Positions 5,738 through 13,543 are shown, numbered from the stretch's first letter. The stretch: DNA of 14,785 nucleotides from JABIRQ01 sp963583595 (GCA_963583595.1 CAUZWC010000040.1:1-14785), one strand, 5' to 3'. Numbers and translations are program-made. The notes: generated by a model from the sequence alone, not told the origin.

Positions 5738-6682
5738 TTATTCTGTCGCCTGCGGAGCCGTGGCACGACTCGGCAGGGTTCGCATCATCCCGGCGATGAA
5801 TCCGGCATACCCGGCGGTCACGGGCGGAACAGGCAGGCGCGCCGTCATCTCAGCATGCAGTTCGGGCAGGCGCCAGAAGGGCACGCCCGGATAGGTGTGG
5901 TGGGCCATGTGATAGGGCATGTTCCACAGCAGATAGCGCAGGATCGGATTGGTCCGCACGTTGCGCGTCTTCGCGACCGTGTCACCCTCATGGGGCATGC
6001 CGGTGTGTTCGATCAGATTCTGGGGCTGGTGTGTCCATTTAGTCAGCAGAACCGGCGCCACCCAGTAGATTGCCGCCGCCCAGCTCTGCAGGGCCAGGGA
6101 TGCCGCCACGATCACCCCGTAGGCCAGCAAGGTCCAGCGCGCCTCGGCGACGATCGCCGGCCGTTGGCGCGCGGTCAGGTAGGGCTCCTCCGAGGTATCG
6201 CCCCGGGCCACCCGCACCAAAACCCGCGCCCGGTTGAGCCAATAGGGCAGCCCCGTGAGCGAGAGCAGAAAACCGCCCCGGGTGGGCGGCCCCCCTTCCC
6301 GGCCCATGATCTCCGGATCGAGCGCCGGGTCCTGGGTGTGGCGGTGATGGGTGAAGTGATAGGCGCGGTCGTGCTGATGGGGCCAGAACACCAGGAAGCC
6401 GCAGATTGTGCCGACAATGTCGTTCAGACGCCGCGATTCGAAGGCTGTCCAATGGCTGCATTCGTGCTGGGCGGCATAGAGGTAGTTGAGCGCCAGGCCG
6501 TGCAGAAGAAAAGCCGGCATGCCCCACCAGCTTCCCCAGCTGAAATACAGCGCTGTGCCGGTGGCCAGAATCGCCGCGAGATGGCCCGCGAGGCGGGTGA
6601 GGCCGCGCGCATCGGACCGCCTGCTCAGCGCCTTGACGAGCGGCGGCGGCACCAAATCCTTGCGTCCGACAAAATTGTCCAT
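5738..6682 (-). CDS. Membrane fatty acid desaturase family protein
   Basis: A di-iron membrane desaturase/hydroxylase (FA_desaturase family) of 314 residues from the ATG at 6682. The histidine boxes are HECSH (73-77), HFTHH (109-113) and YHMAHH (257-262), with an extra H226 in IEHTG. These ligate the two irons. Hydrophobic stretches at about 32-70, 90-100, 185-215 and 290-300 fit a protein with its His boxes on the cytosolic face. The start at 6682 is favoured by a GGGGAGG ribosome binding site 8 bases upstream; the open frame continues further back without coding character. The substrate (fatty acyl lipid, acyl-CoA or a carotenoid-type molecule) cannot be read from the motifs. It starts 76 bp after the mgtE stop on the same strand. 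Confidence 0.88.
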   Translation of the reverse strand: MDNFVGRKDLVPPPLVKALSRRSDARGLTRLAGHLAAILATGTALYFSWGSWWGMPAFLLHGLALNYLYAAQHECSHWTAFESRRLNDIVGTICGFLVFWPHQHDRAYHFTHHRHTQDPALDPEIMGREGGPPTRGGFLLSLTGLPYWLNRARVLVRVARGDTSEEPYLTARQRPAIVAEARWTLLAYGVIVAASLALQSWAAAIYWVAPVLLTKWTHQPQNLIEHTGMPHEGDTVAKTRNVRTNPILRYLLWNMPYHMAHHTYPGVPFWRLPELHAEMTARLPVPPVTAGYAGFIAGMMRTLPSRATAPQATE

Positions 6683-6690
6683 ATCCAACC

Positions 6691-6697
6691 CCTCCCC
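6691..6697 (-). promoter_or_regulatory. Ribosome binding site fixing the desaturase start
   Basis: GGGGAGG on the minus strand, 8 bases before the ATG at 6682. It supports this start over the upstream in-frame ATG at 6718. Confidence 0.75.
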
Positions 6698-6758
6698 GAC
6701 CGCTTCAGCCTCCGCCATTCCGGCCCTGGAGGCAAGAGAACCCGGGTTGGACAGTCGC

Positions 6759-8159
6759 CTAGAGCAGCACCCAGGCAGCCAGACCGAGGAAGGAGAAGAA
6801 GCCGACGACATCCGTCACCGTCGTCAGGAACACGGCCGAGGCGATGGCCGGATCGATGCCGCGCATGGCGAGGCCCAAGGGAATAGCCGTCCCCGCGAGG
6901 CCGGCGACCAGCATGTTGATGACCATGGCGATGCCCATGACCAGGGCCAGGTTCAGATCCTGGAACCACACGCCCGCGACGGCGGCGGCGATGATCGCGA
7001 AGAGAATGCCGTTGATGCCGCCGACGATCACTTCCTTGATGATGACCCGGGTGGCGTTGGCCGGCGTCAATTCCTTCATCGCCAGGGCTCGCACGGCGAC
7101 CGTCAGGGTCTGGGTCCCCGCATTGCCCCCCATGGAAGCCACGATGGGCATCAGCACGGCCAGGGCCACGGCCTGCTCGATCGTCGCCGCGAAGGCACCG
7201 ATGACGAGCGAGGCCAGAATGGCCGTGCCCAGATTGATCAGCAGCCAAGAGAAGCGCTTCTGCGTCGTCTCGATCACGGCACGGAAGGTATCCGCCTCGC
7301 TCACGCCGGCCAGGCGCATCAAATCTTCCTCATGCTCCTCGTCGATCACGTCGACCACGTCATCGACCGTGATCACGCCGACGAGGCGTCCATCCTCATC
7401 AACCACCGGCGCCGAGATCAGATTCTGCTGGCGAAACAGATGGGCGACATCTTCCTGATCGGTCATCGCCGGGATGGTGTTCAGCTCGCGATCGGATTCC
7501 ATGATCTCGCCAACCGATATGCCGCGCACCGTGCGCAGCACACGGCTCAGCGGAATCGTGCCGACGGGCCGGTATTTCGGATCGACCACGAACAGATCGT
7601 AGAAATCGTCGGGCAGTTCCTCGGCCGCGCGCAGATGGTCGATGATCTCGCCGACCGTCCAATAGCTGGGCACCGCGACAACGTCGCGCTGCATCATGCG
7701 GCCCGCGCTGTCCTCGGGATAGGCAAGGCCCTGTTCGAGCATGACCCGCTCGGAATCCGAGACCGCGGAGAGCAGGGCCTTCTGCGCCTCCGGCTCCAGA
7801 TCCGCGACCAGCTCGACGGCATCGTCCGAATCGAGTTCGGTGATGACGCTCACCACCTCCTCGGTGTCGAGCAGGTCGAGCACCTCGTCCCGAACGGCTT
7901 CGTCCAGTTCGGCGATCGTTTCGGGTTCGAGTAGGGGCTTGAGGATGGCGACGACAAGGCGGCGGTCGCCGGGGCTGAGCTGCTCCAGCAGATCGGCCAT
8001 GTCCGCGTAGTGCAGCGGTTCGACCAGTTCCTCGATGCGCGCGGTGTCGTTCTCGTCGAGAGCCTCGAGGACCTCGCGCACGACACCCTCGGGGAGGCCC
8101 ATGGCCTCCTCGATCACCGGCTTGGCGGTGTCCAGGTCGTCGCGCAGAGGATCGGCCAT
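6759..8159 (-). CDS. mgtE: Magnesium transporter MgtE
   Basis: A Mg2+ channel/transporter of 466 residues, the usual size. The acidic N-terminal superhelical domain covers about 30-130 (HYADMADLLEQLSPGDRR, then the LLDTEEVVSVITELDSDDAV region). A CBS pair spans about 145-270, ending in APVVDEDGRLVGVITVDDVV; these two domains sense cytosolic Mg2+ and gate the pore. Five membrane helices follow from about 295, with the signature MPIVASMGGNAGTQ and, in the last part, GIDPAIASAVFLTTVTD with the pore aspartate. The ATG at 8159 has a GGGGTGGTG stretch upstream. The leader is only about 70 bp after the tRNA terminator, too short for the known large Mg2+ riboswitch, so control is probably at protein level. 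Confidence 0.96.
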   Translation of the reverse strand: MADPLRDDLDTAKPVIEEAMGLPEGVVREVLEALDENDTARIEELVEPLHYADMADLLEQLSPGDRRLVVAILKPLLEPETIAELDEAVRDEVLDLLDTEEVVSVITELDSDDAVELVADLEPEAQKALLSAVSDSERVMLEQGLAYPEDSAGRMMQRDVVAVPSYWTVGEIIDHLRAAEELPDDFYDLFVVDPKYRPVGTIPLSRVLRTVRGISVGEIMESDRELNTIPAMTDQEDVAHLFRQQNLISAPVVDEDGRLVGVITVDDVVDVIDEEHEEDLMRLAGVSEADTFRAVIETTQKRFSWLLINLGTAILASLVIGAFAATIEQAVALAVLMPIVASMGGNAGTQTLTVAVRALAMKELTPANATRVIIKEVIVGGINGILFAIIAAAVAGVWFQDLNLALVMGIAMVINMLVAGLAGTAIPLGLAMRGIDPAIASAVFLTTVTDVVGFFSFLGLAAWVLL

Positions 8160-8230
8160 ATATCACCACCCCGCCACGGTTCCCGGAGGCGCATCGGACC
8201 CTGCCCGGTTATCGCCGCTGGTCGGAAAAG

Positions 8231-8263
8231 AAAAAGGCCCGCCACTCTAGCACGGCGGGCCTT
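8231..8263 (-). terminator. Intrinsic terminator of tRNA-Leu
   Basis: AAGGCCCGCC (8234-8243) and GGCGGGCCTT (8254-8263) form a perfect 10-bp stem with a 10-base loop. On the minus strand the stem is followed by T5-C-T4. It begins 8 bp after the CCA end of the tRNA and is the clearest terminator in the window. Confidence 0.9.
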
Positions 8264-8270
8264 CGAAGAA

Positions 8271-8357
8271 TGGTGCGGTCGAGAAGACTCGAACTTCCAC
8301 GGGGTCGCCCCCACAGCGACCTCAACGCTGCGCGTCTACCAATTCCGCCACGACCGC
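8271..8357 (-). tRNA. tRNA-Leu(GAG)
   Basis: An 87-base class II tRNA with encoded CCA. Acceptor strands GCGGTCG and CGACCGC pair fully. The D-arm reads TGGCGGAATTGGTAGACGC, typical of tRNA-Leu. The anticodon stem CAGCG/CGCTG encloses the loop TTGAGGT, giving anticodon GAG for CUC/CUU. A long variable arm (about 17 bases) and a T-arm with TTCGAGT follow. No anticodon or stem defect is seen. The 118-bp gap up to lipB should hold its promoter and that of lipB on the other strand; I see no convincing -35/-10 pair there. Confidence 0.97.
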
Positions 8358-8475
8358 TCAGGCGTCTCCACAATTTGAAGCTTGCCTATACTCGGCCCGG
8401 GATTTACCAAATCGGCACCCGCTCCGCAAGAGGCCCGAATTCACCCCGAATAACCCTGATGGTTGAGTTAATTAT

Positions 8476-9120
8476 TTGAAATCAAACATTGAATGGAAAA
8501 TCGACGACCGCCCGGTGGAATACCAAACCGCGATTGCGGCGATGGAAGCGCGGGCGGTCGCGATTCGAAACGGCACGGCGCCGGAGCAAGTCTGGCTGCT
8601 GGAGCACCCGGCCCTCTATACGGCGGGGACCAGTGCGCGGATCGAAGACCTGCTGCGGCCGGACCGCTTTCCCGTCCACCGCACCGGGCGCGGCGGCCAA
8701 TACACCTATCACGGGCCCGGCCAGCGCGTGGCCTATGTCATGCTCGATCTCCAGGCGCGGGGCGGCGATATCCGGCGCTATGTCTGCGATCTCGAGGAAT
8801 GGGTGATCCGCGCCCTCGCCTCCTTCAACGTCAAGGCCGAAAGGCGCGACGGCCGCATCGGCCTCTGGGTCGATCAGGGCGGCGGACGCGAGGGTAAGAT
8901 CGCGGCGATCGGTGTGCGCGTGCGCCGCTGGGTCAGCTATCACGGCATCGCCGTGAATCTCGACCCCGACCTGTCGCATTTCGACGGCATCGTGCCCTGC
9001 GGCATCGCCGATCCGAAATTCGGCGTCACCTCGCTCCACGATCTCGGTATCCCGGCCTCCATGGCCGAGTTGGACAGCGCACTGATCGCGGCTTTCGAGG
9101 ACGTGTTCGGCGGCCCCTGA
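8476..9120 (+). CDS. lipB: Octanoyltransferase LipB
   Basis: Lipoyl(octanoyl) transferase: moves the octanoyl group from acyl carrier protein to lipoate-dependent enzymes in the cytosol, the first step of lipoate assembly. Of 214 residues, the key ones are RGG (72-74) in GRGGQYTYHGPGQ, catalytic K141 in GKIAAIGVRV and catalytic C175 in IVPCGI, plus WLLEHPALYTAG at 40-51. The start is a TTG at 8476. There is no in-frame ATG nearby, an in-frame stop lies at 8464, and residues 5-14 (IEWKIDDRPV) match the usual LipB N-terminus. A GTG at 8515 would cut that part off. Lipoate is needed by the branched-chain keto-acid dehydrogenase, a loose link to the catabolic neighbours. It converges on the acylphosphatase gene. 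Confidence 0.95.
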   Translation: MKSNIEWKIDDRPVEYQTAIAAMEARAVAIRNGTAPEQVWLLEHPALYTAGTSARIEDLLRPDRFPVHRTGRGGQYTYHGPGQRVAYVMLDLQARGGDIRRYVCDLEEWVIRALASFNVKAERRDGRIGLWVDQGGGREGKIAAIGVRVRRWVSYHGIAVNLDPDLSHFDGIVPCGIADPKFGVTSLHDLGIPASMAELDSALIAAFEDVFGGP

Positions 9121-9125
9121 CCTTG

Positions 9126-9139
9126 GCCCGCCGGCGGGC
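9126..9139. terminator. Possible bidirectional hairpin between lipB and acyP
   Basis: GCCCGCCGGCGGGC, a perfect 14-bp palindrome in the 21-bp gap between the two convergent stops. It could fold as a short GC-rich hairpin in either transcript, but there is no T-run on either side, so terminator function is only suggested by its position. Confidence 0.35.
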
Positions 9140-9141
9140 GG

Positions 9142-9432
9142 CTAAACCGTCCGAATCTGGGAAAACCCCTGGGAGCCGTCGTCCTCGGCCGCTTCGCGCG
9201 AAATAGCCGTGACGCGGGCATCGGGCGGCCCTTCGCGGCAGGCTTCAATCATGGCATCCACGCCCTCGGCCGGACCGATGAACAGGGCTTCGACGCTGCC
9301 GTCGGCGCGGTTGCGAACCCAGCCGCGCAGGCCGCGCGCCTCGGCCTCCTTGGTCGTCCAGGCCCGGTACCAGACATTCTGGACCCTGCCCTCGAGGCGC
9401 ACCCCGACGGCGATCTCGGCGCCGGTCGCCAC
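9142..9432 (-). CDS. acyP: Acylphosphatase
   Basis: A small cytosolic acylphosphatase (96 residues, normal size) that hydrolyses carboxyl-phosphate bonds. The signature GRVQNVWYR has catalytic Arg at position 23, and GWVRN has the catalytic Asn at 41, the same numbering as classical acylphosphatases. The usual GVGFR is here NVWYR, a mild variation. The start is a GTG at 9432, 3 bp after the pccA stop, so translation is probably coupled to pccA. Physiological substrate in bacteria is uncertain; the link with a carboxylase that uses carboxyphosphate chemistry is intriguing but untested. Confidence 0.93.
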   Translation of the reverse strand: MATGAEIAVGVRLEGRVQNVWYRAWTTKEAEARGLRGWVRNRADGSVEALFIGPAEGVDAMIEACREGPPDARVTAISREAAEDDGSQGFSQIRTV

Positions 9433-9435
9433 CGC

Positions 9436-11421
9436 CTACTCGAATTCCAGGATCGGTTGGTCCGCCGCCAGGCTGTCGCCCGCCGCGGCGTGGCAAATCG
9501 CGACCACCCCGTCGCGCTCAGCCCGCAGCACATTTTCCATCTTCATGGCTTCGACGATGGCCAGTTCCTCGCCGGCATGCACCGCCTGGCCGGCTTTCAC
9601 CTTGAGCGCGAGCAGCAGGCCCGGCATCGGCGACAGCAGGAAGCGCGACATATCCGGCGGTTCCTTGACCGGCATGAGGGCAGCCAGTTCGGCCGTGCGC
9701 GGAGTCATCACCAGCGCCGAGAACTCCGCGCCCCCGTGAATCAGGCCATAGCCGATACCGGTGGGGCGCAGCTGAACCGTCAGCGCCTGGCCGTCGCAGG
9801 TTCCCTCGAACAAGGTCCGGCCCGGCTGCCAGTCGCTGCGCAGGGCATGGCGGGCGCCGTCGATCTCAACGTCGAAGCCGCATTCGACGGGTTCGAGGGC
9901 GGCGGCCCAGGTCCGTTCGCCGCTGCGCACGACCCAGGATGTCCCGGCGGCTGCTTCGTGACCGGGCAATTGACCGTCGATACCGGTCAGCCGTTCGACC
10001 GTGCGGCGGTGGACGAAGGCCGCGACGGCGGCCAGCTTGCGCGTTCCCGCCTCGTCGACCGCCAATCCCTGGAAGCCTTCGGGATACTCGTCGGCGATGA
10101 AATTGGTGCTGAGGCGTCCCTCGCCGAACCGCGGGTGGGTCAGTAGCGCGGTCAGGAAGCTGATATTATGCTCCGGCCCGACGATTTCGAAGGCGTCGAG
10201 CGCCCCGCGCAGGCGCGCCGTCGCTTCGGCCCGGTCGCGCCCATGGGCGATCGCCTTGGCGATCATCGGATCGTAGTACATCGAGATCTCGCCGCCCTCG
10301 CGCACCCCGGAATCGATGCGGATGCCGTCCCGTCCCGCCGGCTCCCGGTAGCGCACCAATCGGCCGATCGACGGCAGGAAGCCCCGGAACGGATCCTCGG
10401 CATAGACCCGGGCCTCGATCGCCCAGCCGTCGAGGCGCACCTCGTCCTGGGTCAGGGGCAGAGCCTCGCCCGCGGCGATGCGGATCATCTGCTCGACCAG
10501 GTCCAGGCCGGTCACCAGTTCGGTCACCGGATGCTCGACCTGCAATCGGGTGTTCATCTCGAGGAAATAGAAATTGCGCTGCTGATCGCTGATGAACTCG
10601 ACCGTGCCGGCCGAGAAATAGCCCACGGCGCGGGCCAGGATGCAGGCCTGCTCGCCCATCGCGGCGCGGGTCGCCTCGTCCAGGAAGGGACTCGGCGCCT
10701 CTTCTATCACCTTCTGGTGACGTCTTTGGATCGAGCATTCGCGCTCGCCCAGATAGATCGTGTTGCCCTGGGAATCGGCGAGCACCTGGATTTCGATATG
10801 GCGCGGTTCCTCGATGAACTTCTCGACGAAAACCCGGTCGTCGCCGAAGCTGGACATCGCCTCGCTGGCCGTCGCGCGGAAGCCTTCGACCACCTCCTCC
10901 GCGCGCCAGACCACGCGCATTCCCTTGCCGCCACCACCCGCCGAGGCCTTGAGCATGACGGGGAAGCCGATATCCGCCGCCACCCTGGCCGCTTCCTCGG
11001 CATCGGCGACCGCGCCGTCATAGCCCGGCACGATATTGACCCCGGCCTTGGCGGCCAGGCGCTTGGATTCGATCTTGTCGCCCATGGCCGCGATGGCCGC
11101 GGCCGGCGGGCCGATGAAGGCGATGCCGGCCTCGGCCAGGGCATCGGTGAAGGCCCGGTTTTCGGACAGGAAGCCATAGCCCGGATGGATCGCCTCGGCG
11201 CCTGTCGCGCGCGCCGCCTCGACGATGGCGTCGATGCGCAGATAGCTTTCCGCCGAGGGCGCAGGGCCGATCGGCACCACCTCGTCCGCCATACGGACGT
11301 GGAGCGCCTGGGCATCCGCCTCGGAATAGACCGCGACCGTGGCGATACCCATGCGCCGTGCCGTCCGAATGACACGGCAGGCGATCTCGCCCCGATTCGC
11401 AATGAGGATCTTCTTGAACAC
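9436..11421 (-). CDS. pccA: Propionyl-CoA carboxylase, biotin-carrying alpha subunit
   Basis: The biotin carboxylase and biotin-carrier subunit that, with PccB, converts propionyl-CoA to methylmalonyl-CoA. From the GTG at 11421 it has 661 residues, typical of PccA. The N-terminal domain begins FKKILIANRGEIACRV. The ATP-grasp loop AGGGGKGM is at 161-168, FVEKFIEEPRHIEIQVL follows, and EMNTRLQVEHPVTE marks the active site. The region after about 450 is the carboxylase linker (BT-like) domain, and the C-terminal biotinyl domain has EAMKMEN with biotinylated K627. The start is uncertain: the frame is open upstream, with ATGs at 11445 (MAASKVPPV, 669 residues) and 11517. The GTG gives the usual family length and N-terminus. 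Methylcrotonyl-CoA carboxylase alpha is the main alternative, but the matching pccB nearby favours propionyl-CoA. Confidence 0.92.
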   Translation of the reverse strand: MFKKILIANRGEIACRVIRTARRMGIATVAVYSEADAQALHVRMADEVVPIGPAPSAESYLRIDAIVEAARATGAEAIHPGYGFLSENRAFTDALAEAGIAFIGPPAAAIAAMGDKIESKRLAAKAGVNIVPGYDGAVADAEEAARVAADIGFPVMLKASAGGGGKGMRVVWRAEEVVEGFRATASEAMSSFGDDRVFVEKFIEEPRHIEIQVLADSQGNTIYLGERECSIQRRHQKVIEEAPSPFLDEATRAAMGEQACILARAVGYFSAGTVEFISDQQRNFYFLEMNTRLQVEHPVTELVTGLDLVEQMIRIAAGEALPLTQDEVRLDGWAIEARVYAEDPFRGFLPSIGRLVRYREPAGRDGIRIDSGVREGGEISMYYDPMIAKAIAHGRDRAEATARLRGALDAFEIVGPEHNISFLTALLTHPRFGEGRLSTNFIADEYPEGFQGLAVDEAGTRKLAAVAAFVHRRTVERLTGIDGQLPGHEAAAGTSWVVRSGERTWAAALEPVECGFDVEIDGARHALRSDWQPGRTLFEGTCDGQALTVQLRPTGIGYGLIHGGAEFSALVMTPRTAELAALMPVKEPPDMSRFLLSPMPGLLLALKVKAGQAVHAGEELAIVEAMKMENVLRAERDGVVAICHAAAGDSLAADQPILEFE

Positions 11422-11515
11422 GGGCGGTACTTTACTGGCGGCCATGGGGAAGGCAAACACGAAGTGGGGTTTCCGCCGAATCGACCGCGATTGACTGATC
11501 GAGTAGTGCCCGGCC

Positions 11516-12760
11516 ATGGACGAGAGCAATCCCTCCCCGGCCGGTGCTGCGGGTATGCAGGCCCCCCTGCTGACGATGGAAAGCCTGCGCGACTGGCTGA
11601 TCGATCAGGCCCTCGCGGAAACCGAGGTCGACGACCTTGTCACCGGGCTCTGCGCCCCCCTGCATGCCGCCGGCATTCCGATCTGGGGGAGCCATGTGAC
11701 CTTCCCGCACCCTTCATCCGCTGCATGGCAGCCGCGGCATCACCTGGCGCCGGGATCGCGCCGCCGAACTGGCGAACCACCCGCGCGGTTTCACCCGCCA
11801 ATCGGCACCACAGCAATGGAAGCAAAGCCCGCTCTATCACCTCATCCACCAACGACTGGATCATCTGAGCCGCCATTTGACAGGGCCTGAAGCCCAGTTG
11901 GATTTTCCCCTGCTCGAAGACTTGCGCGACGCGGGCGGCACCGACTATATCGCCTTCGCCGTCAGCTTCGGTCAGGGGCTCTACAACGGCATGGCCGGGT
12001 CCTTCGCGACCGATCGCGAGGGCGGCTTCAGCGAAACCCATATCCGGGCGTTGCTCGAGCTTCACGTGCCGCTCGGCGTCGCGATGAAGATGCGGCGTGC
12101 AGGGCGATATCGCGCGCAATGTCGTGCGCACCTATCTGGGACCGCGCGCGGGCTTGCGCGTACTGGACGGCCAGATCCAGCGCGGCGACGCCGAAACCAT
12201 CCCGGCGGCCCTCTGGTATTCCGATCTGCGCGGCTCGACCGCCCTGGCCGATACCCTCCCCACCGATGCCCTCATCGCCCTGCTGAACGACTATTTCGAA
12301 GCCTCGGCCGGGCGCCGTGCTCGACCATGGCGGCGAGATCCTGGGTTTCATCAGTGATACCGTGCTGGCGATCTTCCCGGCGGAGGCCGGCGGCGCGGAG
12401 GAGCGCGGGGCCTGCGCCCGCGCCCTGGCCGCCGCGGACGAGGCCGCCAAACGCCTGACCGTCCTAAACGAGGCCCGCGCCACGACCGGGGCCGGGGCGC
12501 TGAGTTTCGGCCTGGGCCTGCATTTCGGCGAGGTCATGTTCGGCAATATCGGGGTCGCCGATCGCCTGTCCTTCAATGTCATCGGCCGGTCCGCCAACGA
12601 GGTTTGCAGGCTGGAGGAACTGACCCGCGAGAGCCACGGCGCGGTTCTGGCGAGGGCCGCCTTTGCCGAGCGCATCGACGCCGATTGGCCGGCCGTCGGC
12701 GAAAGAAGCCTGCGCGGCATCGCCCAACCCCTAGCGATCCACCGCCCGCCGAAGAGGTGA
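11516..12760 (+). pseudogene. Class III adenylate cyclase, broken by three +1 frameshifts
   Basis: Read through three frames, this gives one 413-residue protein with no stop codon. Part one (11516 to about 11704) holds MESLRDWLIDQALAETEVDD and GIPIWGSHVTF. An extra C in the CCC at 11704-11706 shifts to RTLHPLHGSRGITWRRD, then GPEAQLDFPLLEDL and GMAGSFATDREGGF. An extra base at 12093-12096 shifts to QGDIARNVVRTYLG and WYSDLRGSTALADTLP. An extra base in the GGGC at 12310-12313 shifts to AVLDHGGEILGFISDTVLAI and the C-terminus. The cyclase domain keeps both metal aspartates (codons 12223-12225 and 12356-12358) and the Asn and Arg of SANEVCRLE. The base-recognising Lys of the usual LKFIGD is Gly (12344-12346), and the partner position in FNVIG is Asn. 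It diverges from pccA. Sequencing errors are the alternative explanation for the shifts. Confidence 0.85.
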
Positions 12761-12780
12761 AACCGGCGCCATCGATGCCG

Positions 12781-12896
12781 TGAGCGAATTGCAATCGATA
12801 TTTTGCACAGTCGCCATATTGAAATTCTAAGAGATATAAATAATGTTTTATAACAGTTAATTATATTAAGTTTATAATGTTATATATCAGAAATTT
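12781..12896. other. AT-rich convergent intergenic island
   Basis: The gap between the cyclase stop and the first 2TM gene stop. From about 12821 it is almost pure A/T in a GC-rich window. It contains a nested inverted repeat: TATAAC (12849-12854) with GTTATA (12879-12884), and ATTATA (12860-12865) with TATAAT (12873-12878). It may terminate both convergent transcripts or bind a nucleoid protein; no open frame is supported here. Confidence 0.6.
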
Positions 12897-13131
12897 AACG
12901 CTGTCCAAGCGAGCCAAACAGCCCCATCGCAAACGCCGCATGAAGCGCTAGGATCGGACCCCAGCCGATCATGGGCCAGACAAACCAGGGGGTTTCGGGA
13001 TCGGTCAGCAGATTGACCGAAACCAGGCCCGCCATGACAACGAAGTAACCGATCAAATGGTTACGGAAGCCGATCAGACGCGCCTTCTGCCGCCGATAGC
13101 GCGCCTCCTCCTCCGGAACGCGCTCGGCCAT
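12895..13131 (-). CDS. 2TM-domain membrane protein (short copy)
   Basis: A 78-residue protein with a charged N-terminus (EEEARYRRQKARL) and two membrane helices (about 23-41 and 51-70). The hairpin carries TPWFVWPMIGWGPILALHAAF, matching the GWG..L..HA signature of the 2TM domain family. Members sit in the inner membrane, sometimes fused to sensor kinases; function of stand-alone copies is unknown. Its ATG at 13131 lies one base after the stop of the longer upstream copy, so translation is coupled. The stop codon falls at the edge of the AT-rich island. Confidence 0.85.
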   Translation of the reverse strand: MAERVPEEEARYRRQKARLIGFRNHLIGYFVVMAGLVSVNLLTDPETPWFVWPMIGWGPILALHAAFAMGLFGSLGQR

Positions 13132-13132
13132 T

Positions 13133-13492
13133 TCAGCGTCGCCGTTCCTGCTCTTCCATCAACTCCTGGACCTTCCGCTCTTCCCATTTCTGGGTGAACC
13201 AGGGCAGCAGCTCGTAGGCCTGCGCCGCATGCAGGCCAAGGCCGAGGCCCCAGCCCAGCAGAGGATAGAAGAACCAAGGATCGCCGCCCGTGAAAACATC
13301 GGCGACCAACAGGGCGAAATTCACGATGACGTAGAGGGTCAGATGGGTGAAGAACGCGCGCAGCGCCTTCATGCGTCGGCGCGCCCAGCGCTCCAGTTCC
13401 GCCCGGCGCGCCGCCTCGCGCGCCTCGATCCCTGGATGCAGGGAGACCGGTTCGCTGCCCGCGCCCCGAATGGGCTTGCGATCATTGCCCAT
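13133..13492 (-). CDS. 2TM-domain membrane protein (long copy)
   Basis: A 119-residue protein from the ATG at 13492, which has a GGAGGAG ribosome binding site 7 bases upstream; a TTG at 13516 is much less likely. After a basic, Arg/Glu-rich N-terminal segment (about 20-45) come two membrane helices (about 46-65 and 73-95) with DPWFFYPLLGWGLGLGLHAA between and into the second. The tail (KWEERKVQELMEEQERRR) is a charged helix, possibly a coiled coil. It shares PWF..P..GWG..L..HAA with the short copy, so the two are tandem paralogues that could pair. It begins 51 bp after the pccB stop and may be in the pccB operon. No function is known to me. Confidence 0.87.
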   Translation of the reverse strand: MGNDRKPIRGAGSEPVSLHPGIEAREAARRAELERWARRRMKALRAFFTHLTLYVIVNFALLVADVFTGGDPWFFYPLLGWGLGLGLHAAQAYELLPWFTQKWEERKVQELMEEQERRR

Positions 13493-13499
13493 GCGCTCA

Positions 13500-13506
13500 C
13501 TCCTCC
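13500..13506 (-). promoter_or_regulatory. Ribosome binding site fixing the long 2TM gene start
   Basis: GGAGGAG on the minus strand, 7 bases before the ATG at 13492. Confidence 0.8.
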
Positions 13507-13543
13507 GCCGCGACAATTCTTGGACGACCCATGATCAGCCCTT

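Noticed and set aside
5620..5766. N-terminal extension of the MerR regulator to 5766
   Set aside because: The extra 49 residues are translated from the operator dyads and the terminator hairpin, and do not resemble any MerR N-terminus.
6486..7934. Plus-strand open frame of 482 codons opposite mgtE and the desaturase
   Set aside because: It spans two real minus-strand genes and their junction, and has the His/Asp/Arg-rich composition of a mirror frame.
9436..11421. Methylcrotonyl-CoA carboxylase alpha subunit (leucine pathway)
   Set aside because: It would fit the isovaleryl-CoA dehydrogenase, but the sequence recalls PccA and the nearby carboxyltransferase ends in the PccB-type NPWKKHDNIPL, so propionyl-CoA carboxylase is preferred.
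10168..11868. Plus-strand open frame of 566 codons across pccA and into the cyclase region
   Set aside because: It is the antisense shadow of pccA. In the cyclase region the true coding sense follows other frames.
12097..12357. Independent small gene encoding a cyclase fragment
   Set aside because: It is one frame segment of the frameshifted cyclase. Upstream and downstream segments in the other frames continue the same protein without gaps.
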